From Desulfurococcaceae archaeon (GTDB lineage: Archaea > Thermoproteota > Thermoprotei_A > Sulfolobales > NBVN01), in contig JAJHQR010000006.1 in assembly GCA_020833255.1 (NCBI GenBank), forward strand, positions 1 through 40,912: a DNA stretch of 40,912 bases. Direction: 5' to 3'. Position 1 is the first letter of the stretch. Each line of letters begins with the position of its first letter. Below the pieces are notes generated by a model. It was not told the DNA's origin. It saw only the letters and a program-made list of their open reading frames with translations, and did no database searches. Of this stretch, positions 15,568 to 23,770 are shown piece by piece. The position numbers and the translations under genes were made by a program.

Positions 15568-15598
15568 TTAGGGCAGTTCTTAACTTCTAGAAAACGAC

Positions 15599-16105
15599 TT
15601 AAGTCTTCGGTCGTAAGGCTTCTGAAAGTATTTGCTTTAGATCCTCGCTCAGCCAGACGTAGTGCCCTGCCTTACACCATAGCGACCCGTCCGATAATAT
15701 GGTTACCTCCGCGTCCGGGTGTTGAGGACACTTAAGGATTACCGCGCTCTCCCTAAGCGCTTTATCCAGCTCTATGAAGATCTTGCCCAGCCTCTCCTGC
15801 GTAGTCTCCCTCAACTCCTTCCCCTCCAAAGCCTTCAGTCTTTCCTGAATTCCCGCCAAACCATCCATTATTTTCTTTAAGGCCGCGTCCTCCACACTCC
15901 TATACTTGTAAATCCTCACCGTAGCGATCAATAACGTGATCACACCCACCCACACCAAGACTAAGAGACCAGCCAGTATAGAGTCCCTGAACGTGTAGTA
16001 AGGGTTGTAAGTACCGAAAACGGCTCGAACAACGAAGGGTAGTAAAGAAAGAGATACCACGATAATCAAGAAACCAACAACGACTACGCGCAAATCCCTA
16101 CTCAT
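15599..16105 (-). CDS. Two-span membrane protein with coiled coil and a Cys/His knuckle
   Basis: A 168-aa protein: helix 1 (residues 7-30), helix 2 (43-65), a charged coiled-coil-like stretch (about 70-120), and a C-terminal CPQHPDAEV...LWCKAGHYVW segment that looks like a CxxH/CxxGH zinc-binding knuckle. The C-terminal part is probably cytoplasmic. No family was recognised. A perfect 18-bp palindrome lies 8 bp upstream of its ATG, so it is probably regulated. It is transcribed alone and divergent from a PyrE-like regulator. Confidence 0.6.
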   Translation of the reverse strand: MSRDLRVVVVGFLIIVVSLSLLPFVVRAVFGTYNPYYTFRDSILAGLLVLVWVGVITLLIATVRIYKYRSVEDAALKKIMDGLAGIQERLKALEGKELRETTQERLGKIFIELDKALRESAVILKCPQHPDAEVTILSDGSLWCKAGHYVWLSEDLKQILSEALRPKT

Positions 16106-16113
16106 GAGGTCCC

Positions 16114-16140
16114 CTCAAATAATTATTTGAGTATTTGAGG
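16114..16140. promoter_or_regulatory. 18-bp perfect palindrome with a third half-site
   Basis: CTCAAATAATTATTTGAG (16114-16131) is a perfect palindrome, directly followed by TATTTGAGG, a repeated half-site. It lies just upstream of the minus-strand ATG at 16105 and, given a TATA-like GGTTTTTATT near 16148-16157, close to the expected transcription start. This is a typical dimeric repressor site. Confidence 0.55.
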
Positions 16141-16291
16141 AACAGAAATAAAAACCTAACATAGAGTTTAAACATCGAATTTTACGTGATGCTCTATCAG
16201 CACGGAATCTTATTATCCTCAACGCACGCTCAGCCCGCAACACTCGTCGCAACGCTTGCGCGTAGTCGCGTCAGGGATCGTGTAAGAGAGA

Positions 16292-17056
16292 ATGACTTAT
16301 TATCTTTTCGAGAACGATTTAAGTGGATGCAAGGTGTGCGGGTCTGTAGGTAAGGGTAGGAGGGTTCATAGAGACGCTGGTAAAGCGTATGTTTTTAAGA
16401 TACTGAACATTATGAGGCATTACTACAGCTTAAGAGACATAGAGAAAATTCTCGACTTACCCGCTCAGACTATATGGAAGTACGTGAACTTAGTTGCGGT
16501 GCCTGAGGAGAGGACTGTGGCTAAGATAATCGGTAAGGTGGGTGAGTTAAGGTTGATTGATAAGCTGATAGAGAACTCCATTAAGGAATTCAAGGAAAAC
16601 CCGGTCACCGTCCTAAGCAAGCCCGGCTTTCTTAAGCTGTTCTCATACGTCACGGAAGATTTCGTGGGCGGTGCTAAGATAGACTTAGTAGTGCCTATGT
16701 CGACTACCGCTATAGTTTTAGGTAGTTACGTGGCTGCCGAGCTACCCAGTCTCGTCTGTCCGTTCACGGAGAACCCCCCGCACGATAGGAAAGGGTATGT
16801 CGTCGCGTACTATAACGACAATAACGAAACACGCTTCGTCGCTCTACCTAAGAGTTGCTTAAGAGAGAAGACTACCGCTTTATTAGTTGACGTAATACTT
16901 GAGGAGCTGGATAAGTTAAGGAACGTTGCGGACGTGTTGAGCAAGAATAAAATCCACGTTTACGGGGTTGTAGCGGTTGATTCCCCTGATGAGGTAGTGG
17001 GTTTAGTGAGGGGTATGGGACTTAAGTTAATGACTTTAAGACGCTGGCACTATTAA
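16292..17056 (+). CDS. HTH plus phosphoribosyltransferase-fold regulator (PyrE-like/GfcR-like)
   Basis: A 254-aa protein with a Cys pair near the start (CKVCG, 13-17), a helix-turn-helix at about 45-70 (YSLRDIEKILDLPAQTIWKYVNL), and a C-terminal phosphoribosyltransferase-like domain (IDLVVPMSTTAIVLGSYVAAEL, then TTALLVDVILEELDKL). The order is that of archaeal orotate-phosphoribosyltransferase homologues used as transcription factors, such as haloarchaeal GfcR; the classic PRPP-binding acidic loop is not obvious, which fits a sensor rather than an enzyme. Its ligand and targets are unknown; the palindrome at 16114 in the divergent intergenic region is a candidate site. It converges with the SpeD-family gene by 21 nt. 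Confidence 0.68.
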   Translation: MTYYLFENDLSGCKVCGSVGKGRRVHRDAGKAYVFKILNIMRHYYSLRDIEKILDLPAQTIWKYVNLVAVPEERTVAKIIGKVGELRLIDKLIENSIKEFKENPVTVLSKPGFLKLFSYVTEDFVGGAKIDLVVPMSTTAIVLGSYVAAELPSLVCPFTENPPHDRKGYVVAYYNDNNETRFVALPKSCLREKTTALLVDVILEELDKLRNVADVLSKNKIHVYGVVAVDSPDEVVGLVRGMGLKLMTLRRWHY

Positions 17057-17434
17057 GGTTTCCTCCGTTTTCTGCGATCTGTCGGCGTACGCTAGCCTGT
17101 ATTTCCTCGGTTTCAAGTAAGCTATTATGAGTTCTATCCCTCTCAAGGGATCGCTCTGCTCGCCGCAAGTGTACACGTCGACGGTAGCGTAGCGATACTC
17201 AACCCACGTGTGGACAGCTATGTGTGATTCCTCAACCAACGCTATGACCGAGACCCCGCCCTTCCTACCGCCGAAACTCCAAGACTTAACCTCCACCAAC
17301 TTCATGTTAGATTCTTTAGCAGCTCTAACAACAACGTTCCTGAGTTCCTCCTCGTTCGCAGCGGCTTTCACGTCTATGTCGTAGAGGTTAGCGTAGTAAT
17401 GCTTCCCGATCACGAAGTCCTCGCTCCCGCTCAC
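17036..17434 (-). CDS. speD: Pyruvoyl-dependent SpeD-family decarboxylase (AdoMet or arginine decarboxylase)
   Basis: A small proenzyme of 132 aa. The self-cleavage site is Glu-Ser in LVEESHIAVHTW; with this start the pyruvoyl-forming Ser is residue 70, followed by His75 and Cys90, the same +5 and +20 spacing as in the characterised Thermotoga enzyme. Crenarchaea have two paralogues, S-adenosylmethionine decarboxylase and an arginine decarboxylase that evolved from it; I cannot tell which this is. GTG 17434 is chosen because an excellent GGAGGTGA lies 5 nt upstream, overlapping the stop of the deoxyhypusine synthase gene; an ATG at 17467 would add 11 residues. Both candidates belong to polyamine synthesis, matching the upstream gene. 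Confidence 0.85.
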   Translation of the reverse strand: MSGSEDFVIGKHYYANLYDIDVKAAANEEELRNVVVRAAKESNMKLVEVKSWSFGGRKGGVSVIALVEESHIAVHTWVEYRYATVDVYTCGEQSDPLRGIELIIAYLKPRKYRLAYADRSQKTEETLIVPAS

Positions 17435-17439
17435 TTGAA

Positions 17440-18474
17440 TCACCTCCTCACGCCCTCGAAGAGCCATGAGAGGTCACTCTTACGCGACCTCTTAACACCT
17501 CCGTCCACCAGAGCGTGTGTTATTATGGGTAACGCTATGGTCGCGTCCACATACACCACCCTCTTCTTAGCTTTCGGCGAGACCTTACCCCAACTAACAG
17601 CTTCCTCGAGAGTAGCACCGCTTAAGCCACCCCATTGAGGGGCGTCCGTAGTGAACTGCACCACGTACTCTAAAGGCTTGTAGTAGTCGTGCTGACCCTC
17701 TTCCTCAGCTATCAATGTTTGAGCTACCGTCACCAAGTTAACGTAGTCTTTAGGAACACCTCCCCCAACATATATTGCCGCAAGCTTGCTTGAGCGCCTA
17801 CCAATCTCCACTATCTGGTAGAAATCCCTCACCATATCCAAGACTACCCTATGCCCCCTGCGGTACGGCAGCAGGGTCGCCATGCCGTAACCACTATCAA
17901 CCAGTGCCGGGGAGAAGACGGGCACGCCGGACCTGTAAGCCGCCGCCACTATCGAGTCTATGCCACGCTTATCGAGGAATTCCCCGAACAGATATAGGAA
18001 CTCCGCCGTAGAGTAGACGGACCCGTTAGGCAGGCTCTCAACGAACTCCATGATGAGTCTCTCCATCTTCCTATAATCGAGCTCGTTAGCTACCGTGTCG
18101 TAGAACCTGTCAAGCTTATACTTAAGTAGCTCGTTATCGTCAACGCAGGGGTATGTCTTCAAGTACTTGAAGCCCATAGCCTCGAAAATATCCTCGCTTA
18201 TTATAGCACCCGTAGATACCACTACGTCCACATACCTATTCTCAACCAACCACTTAATAACCCTCCACATACCTGCGGTACTCATAGAGCCTGCCAAACC
18301 CAGGAATATCGTGACGTCGTCGTCTTTGAACATTTCGATGAGTGCTTGATAAGCCTCTCCTAAAGCCCTACCCTGAAAAGCTGTGTCACCCATCCTTAAT
18401 AAGAGGTCGTGAAGCCCTCTACGGCTTACATCAAGACTCTTTACTTCCCCCATCGTAAACGGGTATTCCTCCAT
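17440..18474 (-). CDS. dys: Deoxyhypusine synthase
   Basis: A 344-aa protein of the deoxyhypusine synthase family, which transfers the aminobutyl group of spermidine to one lysine of initiation factor 5A. Family segments visible are FLGLAGSMSTAGMWRVI (Rossmann-like NAD site), YVGGGVPKDYVNL and the conserved QFTTDAPQWGGLSGATLEEAVSWGK that carries the active-site lysine, plus DATIALPIITHAL near the end. The length is typical of archaea. It is the first gene of a pair with the polyamine-forming SpeD-family gene, whose ribosome-binding site overlaps its stop. Confidence 0.93.
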   Translation of the reverse strand: MEEYPFTMGEVKSLDVSRRGLHDLLLRMGDTAFQGRALGEAYQALIEMFKDDDVTIFLGLAGSMSTAGMWRVIKWLVENRYVDVVVSTGAIISEDIFEAMGFKYLKTYPCVDDNELLKYKLDRFYDTVANELDYRKMERLIMEFVESLPNGSVYSTAEFLYLFGEFLDKRGIDSIVAAAYRSGVPVFSPALVDSGYGMATLLPYRRGHRVVLDMVRDFYQIVEIGRRSSKLAAIYVGGGVPKDYVNLVTVAQTLIAEEEGQHDYYKPLEYVVQFTTDAPQWGGLSGATLEEAVSWGKVSPKAKKRVVYVDATIALPIITHALVDGGVKRSRKSDLSWLFEGVRR

Positions 18475-18685
18475 CTTATTTCTTCCAAGGATAACGAAAC
18501 CAAAGATCTATTAAGCTTTAGTAAGCACACATAAGACAACAAAACCTTCAGCCAGCTTCTTAACTGTGTTTACTCAAGAACTCACAAAAACCCTTGGAAC
18601 AACCAAAAAATATTAAAACCTAGAAGGAAAATAATTATCCTCACCTCACAAGGATGATCGAGCGAATCGTTTTCGTAATGAGGCC
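18475..18685. other. AT-rich intergenic region with no recognised gene
   Basis: This 211-bp stretch lies between the 3' end of the aminotransferase gene and the start of dys. It is AT-rich, with TATA-like segments such as AAAATATTAAAACC near 18606 and AATAATTATCC near 18629. No ORF, tRNA or convincing C/D box RNA was found on either strand. Confidence 0.4.
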
Positions 18686-20005
18686 TTACCTCACAGCAAG
18701 CAACTCAGCGTTCTTAACCAGGAATTCCTCGAAGTCGTTAACGAACTTATCTATTTCCTCCGGCGTGTGAGCTATTGAGAGGAATAAGTGGGGTTTTGCT
18801 GGTGATAGGTAGAGGGTGTTCCTCCCCACCATGTGTTTGAATAAGAGCTCGCACGCTCTCAGATTCTTGGTTTTCTCGCTAGTTAGCGGGTCTTTAGGTG
18901 CTTCCTTAGTGAAGTGTATCCCTATCATTGACCCGAGGCCTGTTATGTGGCACTGAGCGCTAGCTCTCCCTACAGAGTCTTCCAAGCCCTTAATTAACCT
19001 ATTCCCTAACGCGTAGAGTTTCTCGTAAAACGATTCCCCCTTACTGAGGAGTTCGGAGATTAGCGTGTAGCCAGCCCTCATGGTTAGGGGGTTGCCGACG
19101 AACGTGCCTCCGTGGAACGCTCTCTCCCAAAACCTAGGCCTCGCCACCTGATTCATGAGTTCTAGATACTCTGAAGAACCCACTATAGCTCCCGCGCCAG
19201 CGAAATACTGCCCGCCAACAGCTTTCCCGGCCGTTACTATGTCCGGCCTCACGCCGTAGTAGTTTTGAGCACCCTTATAGAATCTGAAGCCCGTTATAAC
19301 CTCGTCGAATATTAGGAGAAAGCCTTTCTCGTCAGCTAATTCCCTAAGTCCTTTAAGGAAATCTCTCTGAGCCGGGATACACCCGGCCACACCGACCACT
19401 GGTTCAACGATGACGGCCGCTAAATCCTCGTTCTTCACCACCTCCCTCACACCGTCTAAGTCGTTGTAAGGTAGCAGGACTGTGTAATCGGCTTTCACGT
19501 ACTGCATATCGAGTGAGGATGGGTGATCGTACGGGTAATTCACGGCTACGTGTAGCTCCGGGTAACCGCCGTGCCATCCACCGATAAACTTACCTATCTT
19601 CTTTTTCTTGGTGTAAGCTCTGGCCAGCCTGATAGCGTACATGTTGGCTTCAGTTCCTGAGTTGGTTGGTTTAGCCATGTCTAGACCGAACCACTGAGTC
19701 ACTGCCTCAGCCCACTTAACCTCCCACTCATTACACCACCCGAAGTGGGTGCCTAAGGCTAGCTGCTCCCTAACCGCTTCGAGCACGGGCTCATACCCGA
19801 AGCCCGTGACTACGGCTCCGTGACCCATCCAGTAATCAACGTATTCGTTGCCGTCGACATCCCATACTCTAGACCCCTTCGCTCTAACTATGTATATCGG
19901 GTGTGGGTCGAAATACCTTAAAGAGTAGGAGACCCCTCCTGGGAGGTACTTCCTAGCTTCCTCGTAGATCTTCGCCGATCCCCTCAGGTCCTCCCAGCGA
20001 ACCAC
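18686..20005 (-). CDS. Class III PLP-dependent aminotransferase, GSA-aminomutase-like
   Basis: A 439-aa class III aminotransferase closest in look to glutamate-1-semialdehyde aminomutases: PGGVSYSLRYFDPHPIYI at the start, NSGTEANMYAIRLARA, the PLP-binding Asp in FDEVITGFR, and the Schiff-base Lys in TAGKAVGGQYFAGA. It has no other heme genes around it and is instead coupled, with a 22-nt overlap, to a diaminopentanoate-dehydrogenase-like gene, so a role in catabolism of a diamino or omega-amino acid is more likely than tetrapyrrole synthesis. GTG 20005 is the start. Confidence 0.8.
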   Translation of the reverse strand: MVRWEDLRGSAKIYEEARKYLPGGVSYSLRYFDPHPIYIVRAKGSRVWDVDGNEYVDYWMGHGAVVTGFGYEPVLEAVREQLALGTHFGWCNEWEVKWAEAVTQWFGLDMAKPTNSGTEANMYAIRLARAYTKKKKIGKFIGGWHGGYPELHVAVNYPYDHPSSLDMQYVKADYTVLLPYNDLDGVREVVKNEDLAAVIVEPVVGVAGCIPAQRDFLKGLRELADEKGFLLIFDEVITGFRFYKGAQNYYGVRPDIVTAGKAVGGQYFAGAGAIVGSSEYLELMNQVARPRFWERAFHGGTFVGNPLTMRAGYTLISELLSKGESFYEKLYALGNRLIKGLEDSVGRASAQCHITGLGSMIGIHFTKEAPKDPLTSEKTKNLRACELLFKHMVGRNTLYLSPAKPHLFLSIAHTPEEIDKFVNDFEEFLVKNAELLAVR

Positions 20006-21021
20006 CTGTAATCACCTAGAAACGCTGAGGGCGTTATCACGTCCTTCATCGTTATGAGCCCTGGAGGTGCTTGAAGGACTCTCGGTATGATGTTGACGAC
20101 CATTGAAGCAGTAGCTATGTCGCCTGGAACCCCCGTCTCACACCTCCAACGCATTGTGGGGTTCCCCTCTATTAGCACCTCGTCGTAGTCTTCCCTACCC
20201 ACGGAAGCCAGCAAGTCTAACCTAACGAATTCCGCGCCGTTGACGTAGCCGACACCCCACCCGTGAATGCCTGAGACTCTGCCAGGACCTATCTTGAAGT
20301 ACTGTGTCTCTAAGTATTCCTCAGCTACTATGGGTTCCTGCCCTTCCTCAACCCTCTCTATGCTCACGCCGAGGATGCATCCTAAAAGCATTATTGATTC
20401 CGCGTACCCTACGTGAGCGCTTATCTCGCCAGCACGCAGCTTAGACTCGAACTCTTCCGGCGTTAAGGATAACCCGTATTTTTTCTGGAACGAGTACCTC
20501 CTCTTAGAAGCGTCTAAAGACCTGACCACGTGTATCCTGCGTACCTCGGCGGAAACAGACGTCAGGAAAGCCGGTAACGCGTCGAACACAAACCCCGGGT
20601 TAACTCCCGTACCAATAACCCTAACTTTATTCTTCTTAGCTAACTCATCAATCATTAAAGACAGCTCAGGATACCTATACCAGGGATAAGCCAGGGTCTC
20701 CGAGGTTGACACCACGTTAGCGCCTGCGGAAACCGCCCTAACGATTTGAGGGTATATGCGGTCTAGGTAGGTACCGGTAGAGATAATCACTACGTCAGGC
20801 TTAACAGACCTCAAGAAACCCCATGAGTTTGAGTCATGAACTACCTTAACACCTAAACCCCTACCCAACCCAGCCACAATCCCTAAGTCCTCACCGACCT
20901 TGGAAGTATCTACATCCACCCCTCCAACTAACTCAACACCCTTCCTAGAACTAAGGAGCTTGACAATAAGAGACCCTATAGGGCCCACACCATAAATAAC
21001 TACCCTCAAGTTCTCAGACAT
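19984..21021 (-). CDS. DapB-like NAD(P) dehydrogenase, 2,4-diaminopentanoate dehydrogenase-like
   Basis: About 345 aa. A Rossmann domain opens with VVIYGVGPIGSLIVKLL, followed by the dihydrodipicolinate-reductase-like middle (VIISTGTYL, VVSTSETLAYPWYRYPEL, GTGVNPGFVFDALP) and a C-terminal segment with QAPPGLITMKDV. This matches the dehydrogenase family that includes clostridial 2,4-diaminopentanoate dehydrogenase rather than lysine-pathway DapB. ATG 21021 is preferred to TTG 21033: it has GGTG 8 nt upstream and a TATA-like GATATAATTA further up. It overlaps the aminotransferase gene, forming a two-gene unit. Confidence 0.78.
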   Translation of the reverse strand: MSENLRVVIYGVGPIGSLIVKLLSSRKGVELVGGVDVDTSKVGEDLGIVAGLGRGLGVKVVHDSNSWGFLRSVKPDVVIISTGTYLDRIYPQIVRAVSAGANVVSTSETLAYPWYRYPELSLMIDELAKKNKVRVIGTGVNPGFVFDALPAFLTSVSAEVRRIHVVRSLDASKRRYSFQKKYGLSLTPEEFESKLRAGEISAHVGYAESIMLLGCILGVSIERVEEGQEPIVAEEYLETQYFKIGPGRVSGIHGWGVGYVNGAEFVRLDLLASVGREDYDEVLIEGNPTMRWRCETGVPGDIATASMVVNIIPRVLQAPPGLITMKDVITPSAFLGDYRWFAGRT

Positions 21022-21140
21022 TAAACACACCAAGATAATTATATCGCAACATTTTAAAAGAGACCTACACTCGAGGCTCCCGTAGCTTAGGTGCGCTTCC
21101 AGGAAGGGAGTTAATGAAATTATAACAATGTTTTCCCAAA

Positions 21141-21152
21141 GAATATATAAAC
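21141..21152 (+). promoter_or_regulatory. TATA box of the dicarboxylate/amino acid transporter
   Basis: GAATATATAAAC is centred about 27 bp before GTG 21174, so the transcript probably begins at or within 1-3 nt of the start codon (leaderless). Confidence 0.6.
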
Positions 21153-21173
21153 TCTTGATTAATAATATATACG

Positions 21174-22406
21174 GTGACTAATACGTCATCTAGGGGTGGA
21201 GCTGGTTATAGGCTCTTACTCTACATAGCGATAGGGTTCGTTCTAGGCATAATAATCGGTTGGATAGTGAGTATGGCTCCTCCCGGGGTTAAGGGGCCTG
21301 TGAGCGATTGGTTTAAAGCTTTTGGCGATATCTTCGTGAGGTTGATCAGGATAGTCATACCACCGCTCATATTCTTTACTATAGCCGCTGCCACGGCCTC
21401 TATAGCTAACGCTAGGAGGCTTGGCAAGATACTTGCTTTAATGCTCTTCCTATACATTATTACGACGTTAATAGCCACTATATGGGGTACCATAGCGGCT
21501 ACTGCCTTAGCGCCCGGCGTTGGCTTAAACCTCACCTCAACGCAGCAACCCCCGACTCCTCCGTCAGGGACCGATATCTTGCTCTCGTTCTTCCAGCCAG
21601 ACTTCAGCAACTTGCTAGTTGTTGGCGGCGCTATGACTATGATAATCTTCGCTATCATTCTAGGACTTGCAGTCGTGTTCTTAGGTGATGAGGGGAGGAA
21701 GGTAGCTAACATACTTTCCCTAGGTTCTAAGACTATGATAGGCTTCGTTAGGATCATAATGTATTATGCGCCGGTAGCTGTTTTCATGTATGCTGCTTGG
21801 TTGATGATTAAGTACGGCCCTCAAATGCTCGGTGCTTACGCTAAGTTCCTGGGAGGGCAGTACTTATTCACTCTACTACACTTCTTCCTAATATACTCCA
21901 TCATCGTGTGGTTAGGTGGTCTATCCCCGATTAAGTACTTCAAAGCTCAGATATACCCGTTCTTAATAGCTTTCACGACCAGGTCTTCAGCCGCTACCTT
22001 ACCGGCTAACATGGAGGCCGCTAGGAGGATGGGGGTTCCCGAGGAGGTTTTCGGGGTAACCCTACCTATAGGAGCCACTGTCAACATGGACGGGACGGCA
22101 CTATATCAAGTTATGAGCGCTATATTCGTCGCTCAATTATTCAACATTCCTTTAACACCCTACCATTACGGCTTAATAATACTAGCCGCTATAGTGGGCT
22201 CCATAGCCACGGCGGCAATACCTGGCGGCGGCACCATAATGCTCGCTTACGTGCTAGCTGTGGCCGGCCTACCTCTCGAGGGCGTCGGCATAATGTTGGT
22301 GATAGACCCCTTAGCAGACGCTATAAGGACTGCCATCAACGTTTCAGGAGATAACGCGTGCACTGTCCTAATAACTAAGTTCTTAGGATATAAACTAACG
22401 TCATGA
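21174..22406 (+). CDS. Glutamate/aspartate:cation symporter (GltPh family)
   Basis: A 410-aa secondary transporter of the DAACS family. It has about eight membrane helices and two hairpins. Signature segments are TRSSAATLPANM (HP1 tip), NMDGTALYQ (TM7), GGGTIMLAY (HP2 region) and DPLADAIRTAINVSGDNACTVL (TM8), which bind the amino acid and cations. It probably imports aspartate or glutamate, as its archaeal relatives GltPh and GltTk do. The gene stands alone. A T-rich stretch (CTCTTTTTATG, about 22427-22437) shortly after the stop may terminate it. Confidence 0.93.
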   Translation: MTNTSSRGGAGYRLLLYIAIGFVLGIIIGWIVSMAPPGVKGPVSDWFKAFGDIFVRLIRIVIPPLIFFTIAAATASIANARRLGKILALMLFLYIITTLIATIWGTIAATALAPGVGLNLTSTQQPPTPPSGTDILLSFFQPDFSNLLVVGGAMTMIIFAIILGLAVVFLGDEGRKVANILSLGSKTMIGFVRIIMYYAPVAVFMYAAWLMIKYGPQMLGAYAKFLGGQYLFTLLHFFLIYSIIVWLGGLSPIKYFKAQIYPFLIAFTTRSSAATLPANMEAARRMGVPEEVFGVTLPIGATVNMDGTALYQVMSAIFVAQLFNIPLTPYHYGLIILAAIVGSIATAAIPGGGTIMLAYVLAVAGLPLEGVGIMLVIDPLADAIRTAINVSGDNACTVLITKFLGYKLTS

Positions 22407-22470
22407 GCTTTTTATAAATAGAAAACCCTCTTTTTATGCTTCAACACAATACTTTAGTTAGGGGATTGAC

Positions 22471-22833
22471 TTGAGTTTATTAGAGCTTGAGGAACCAAGA
22501 GAATTAAAACAAATGATTAAAAACCTTAACACGGTCTTGGGAACAGGCCCTAGCGGTGCTAGGGGGAGGGGTAAGGGATTGCTAGTATACAATAAGTTGC
22601 CTCAATACATATGGAGTTCCTGGAGCAAAGAATTAAAGAAGTTAGGTATTGAGTGGGGAGAGTTCTTAAGCATAATCAGCAAACACTCAGACCTAATAGT
22701 TGAGTGGGCAGTAGAGGAAAAGATTAGCTGGAAGGAATACCTCACTAAGTTGAGGGAAGCGCTAATAACATACAGCAAAACCAAGACTGGGAGAAGGGTA
22801 AGCCTAGACACATTCACTAAGAAGAGTGCGTGA
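22471..22833 (+). CDS. Conserved-looking small protein of unknown function
   Basis: A 120-aa basic protein, mostly helical from residue 48 on (SSWSKELKKLGIEWGEFLSI..., then WAVEEKISWKEYLTKLREALITYSK), with a Gly/Arg-rich loop GPSGARGRGKG (30-40). TTG 22471 follows AGGGGA, and a TATA-like TTTTTATAAATAG lies upstream near 22410-22422, so it is likely expressed. No family was recognised, and no transmembrane helix is present. It lies just before the IS605-like remnant, but shows no transposase feature. Confidence 0.5.
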   Translation: MSLLELEEPRELKQMIKNLNTVLGTGPSGARGRGKGLLVYNKLPQYIWSSWSKELKKLGIEWGEFLSIISKHSDLIVEWAVEEKISWKEYLTKLREALITYSKTKTGRRVSLDTFTKKSA

Positions 22834-22888
22834 AGCGGATGAGGAGCGGAAAACGAAGCAATGGAAAACTAATCAAGCCATACGTTAC

Positions 22889-23143
22889 ATGAAAGCCTCG
22901 CTTTTTAAGGTGGGGGTGGGAGAGCTTATAGGTTATGTATGCTTTAGTTTTCTTGATGATGTTGGTAGTGTGTGAGTCCCGGGGGCTACTCTCTAGCGAC
23001 TAAACGCCTATGCCCTCGAGGAGATGATGAAAACATAACCCTGAGCCTCCGGGGCTAAACCCTCGGGAAGAGGGAGATGCAGCCCCCCAAACCAATGAAT
23101 CGCCACGAGGGAACCCCCACCCTTCAGGACGGGGAGGAGGTCA
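22889..23143 (+). mobile_element. Transposase-less IS200/IS605-like element (MITE/omega-RNA remnant)
   Basis: This 255-bp stretch has no gene. It begins with ATGAAAGCC and an imperfect GC-rich hairpin (to about 22916), immediately after the tetranucleotide TTAC (22885-22888), a target used by some IS200/IS605 elements. It ends with GGGAACCCCC (about 23110-23118), a second imperfect hairpin and GGGGAGGAGGTCA (23131-23143), the kind of right end I associate with archaeal IS605/TnpB elements. The interior is GC-rich and structured like a TnpB guide (omega) RNA. No tnpA or tnpB frame is present. The right end stops 3 bp after the phoU stop codon. Confidence 0.55.
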
Positions 23144-23146
23144 GGT

Positions 23147-23770
23147 TCATACATAGGAACTGAACCCCATCGCTATGCTCACTGAGTGATCTACTATCCT
23201 CTCTATATGTCTTAGCGCCAGCGTCTTAGCCACGATCTTACTCTCCACTACCCGCATACTGCCTATTTCCTTGAGGAAGTCTACGTAGAGCTTATCTACT
23301 TTCTCGTCTATCTCCTTAACCACGTCCACGCACTCCCTACACCCCTCAAAGAAAGCCTCGAAGGCTTTCTCGTAAGCTCTGATACTGAGCTCCGTGAGCT
23401 CTCTTAAGTCTTTCAATGACTCGTCACTAAGTCTTGAAACGTACTTATCTGTGAGAGCTATCTCCCTACAGTACCTACCTATCCTGAACATATCGTAGAG
23501 TACGTCCAGGAGTGCGTGAACCCTTCTGAAGTCATTACCTAGTGGTTGGTACCTCACCGCATACGCTAGCAAAGCCTCCGTAACATCCCTCTTGAGGACG
23601 TCGAGTAACGCGACCCCGTCCTCCACGTCCTTAATCAGTTTCTCACGCTCCTCAGCGTCCCCCGAACAAACCAGCTCATGAGTCTTCCTAAGCAACTCTA
23701 GAGTTACTTCATGCACTCTCCTCGCTCTCTTCTCGAGACTCGCCAGATTAGATGCTCTGTCACCCTTCAT
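23147..23770 (-). CDS. phoU: PhoU-family phosphate signalling protein
   Basis: A 207-aa protein built of two three-helix PhoU repeats, with the typical acidic metal-binding patterns in each (DFRRVHALLDVLYDMFRIGRYCREIA, and LALRHIERIVDHSVSIAMG near the C-terminus). PhoU proteins associate with the Pst transporter and keep it in check when phosphate is plentiful. ATG 23770 overlaps the TGA stop of pstB by one base, so it is the last gene of the pst operon. The IS605-like remnant sits immediately behind its stop codon. Confidence 0.85.
   Translation of the reverse strand: MKGDRASNLASLEKRARRVHEVTLELLRKTHELVCSGDAEEREKLIKDVEDGVALLDVLKRDVTEALLAYAVRYQPLGNDFRRVHALLDVLYDMFRIGRYCREIALTDKYVSRLSDESLKDLRELTELSIRAYEKAFEAFFEGCRECVDVVKEIDEKVDKLYVDFLKEIGSMRVVESKIVAKTLALRHIERIVDHSVSIAMGFSSYV

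Noticed and set aside
16170-16270. Minus-strand CTGA...TTGAGGA...CTGA run suggesting another C/D sRNA
   Set aside because: Box C has at least two mismatches and the guide lengths (10 and 15 nt) are irregular; no suitable TATA box was seen.
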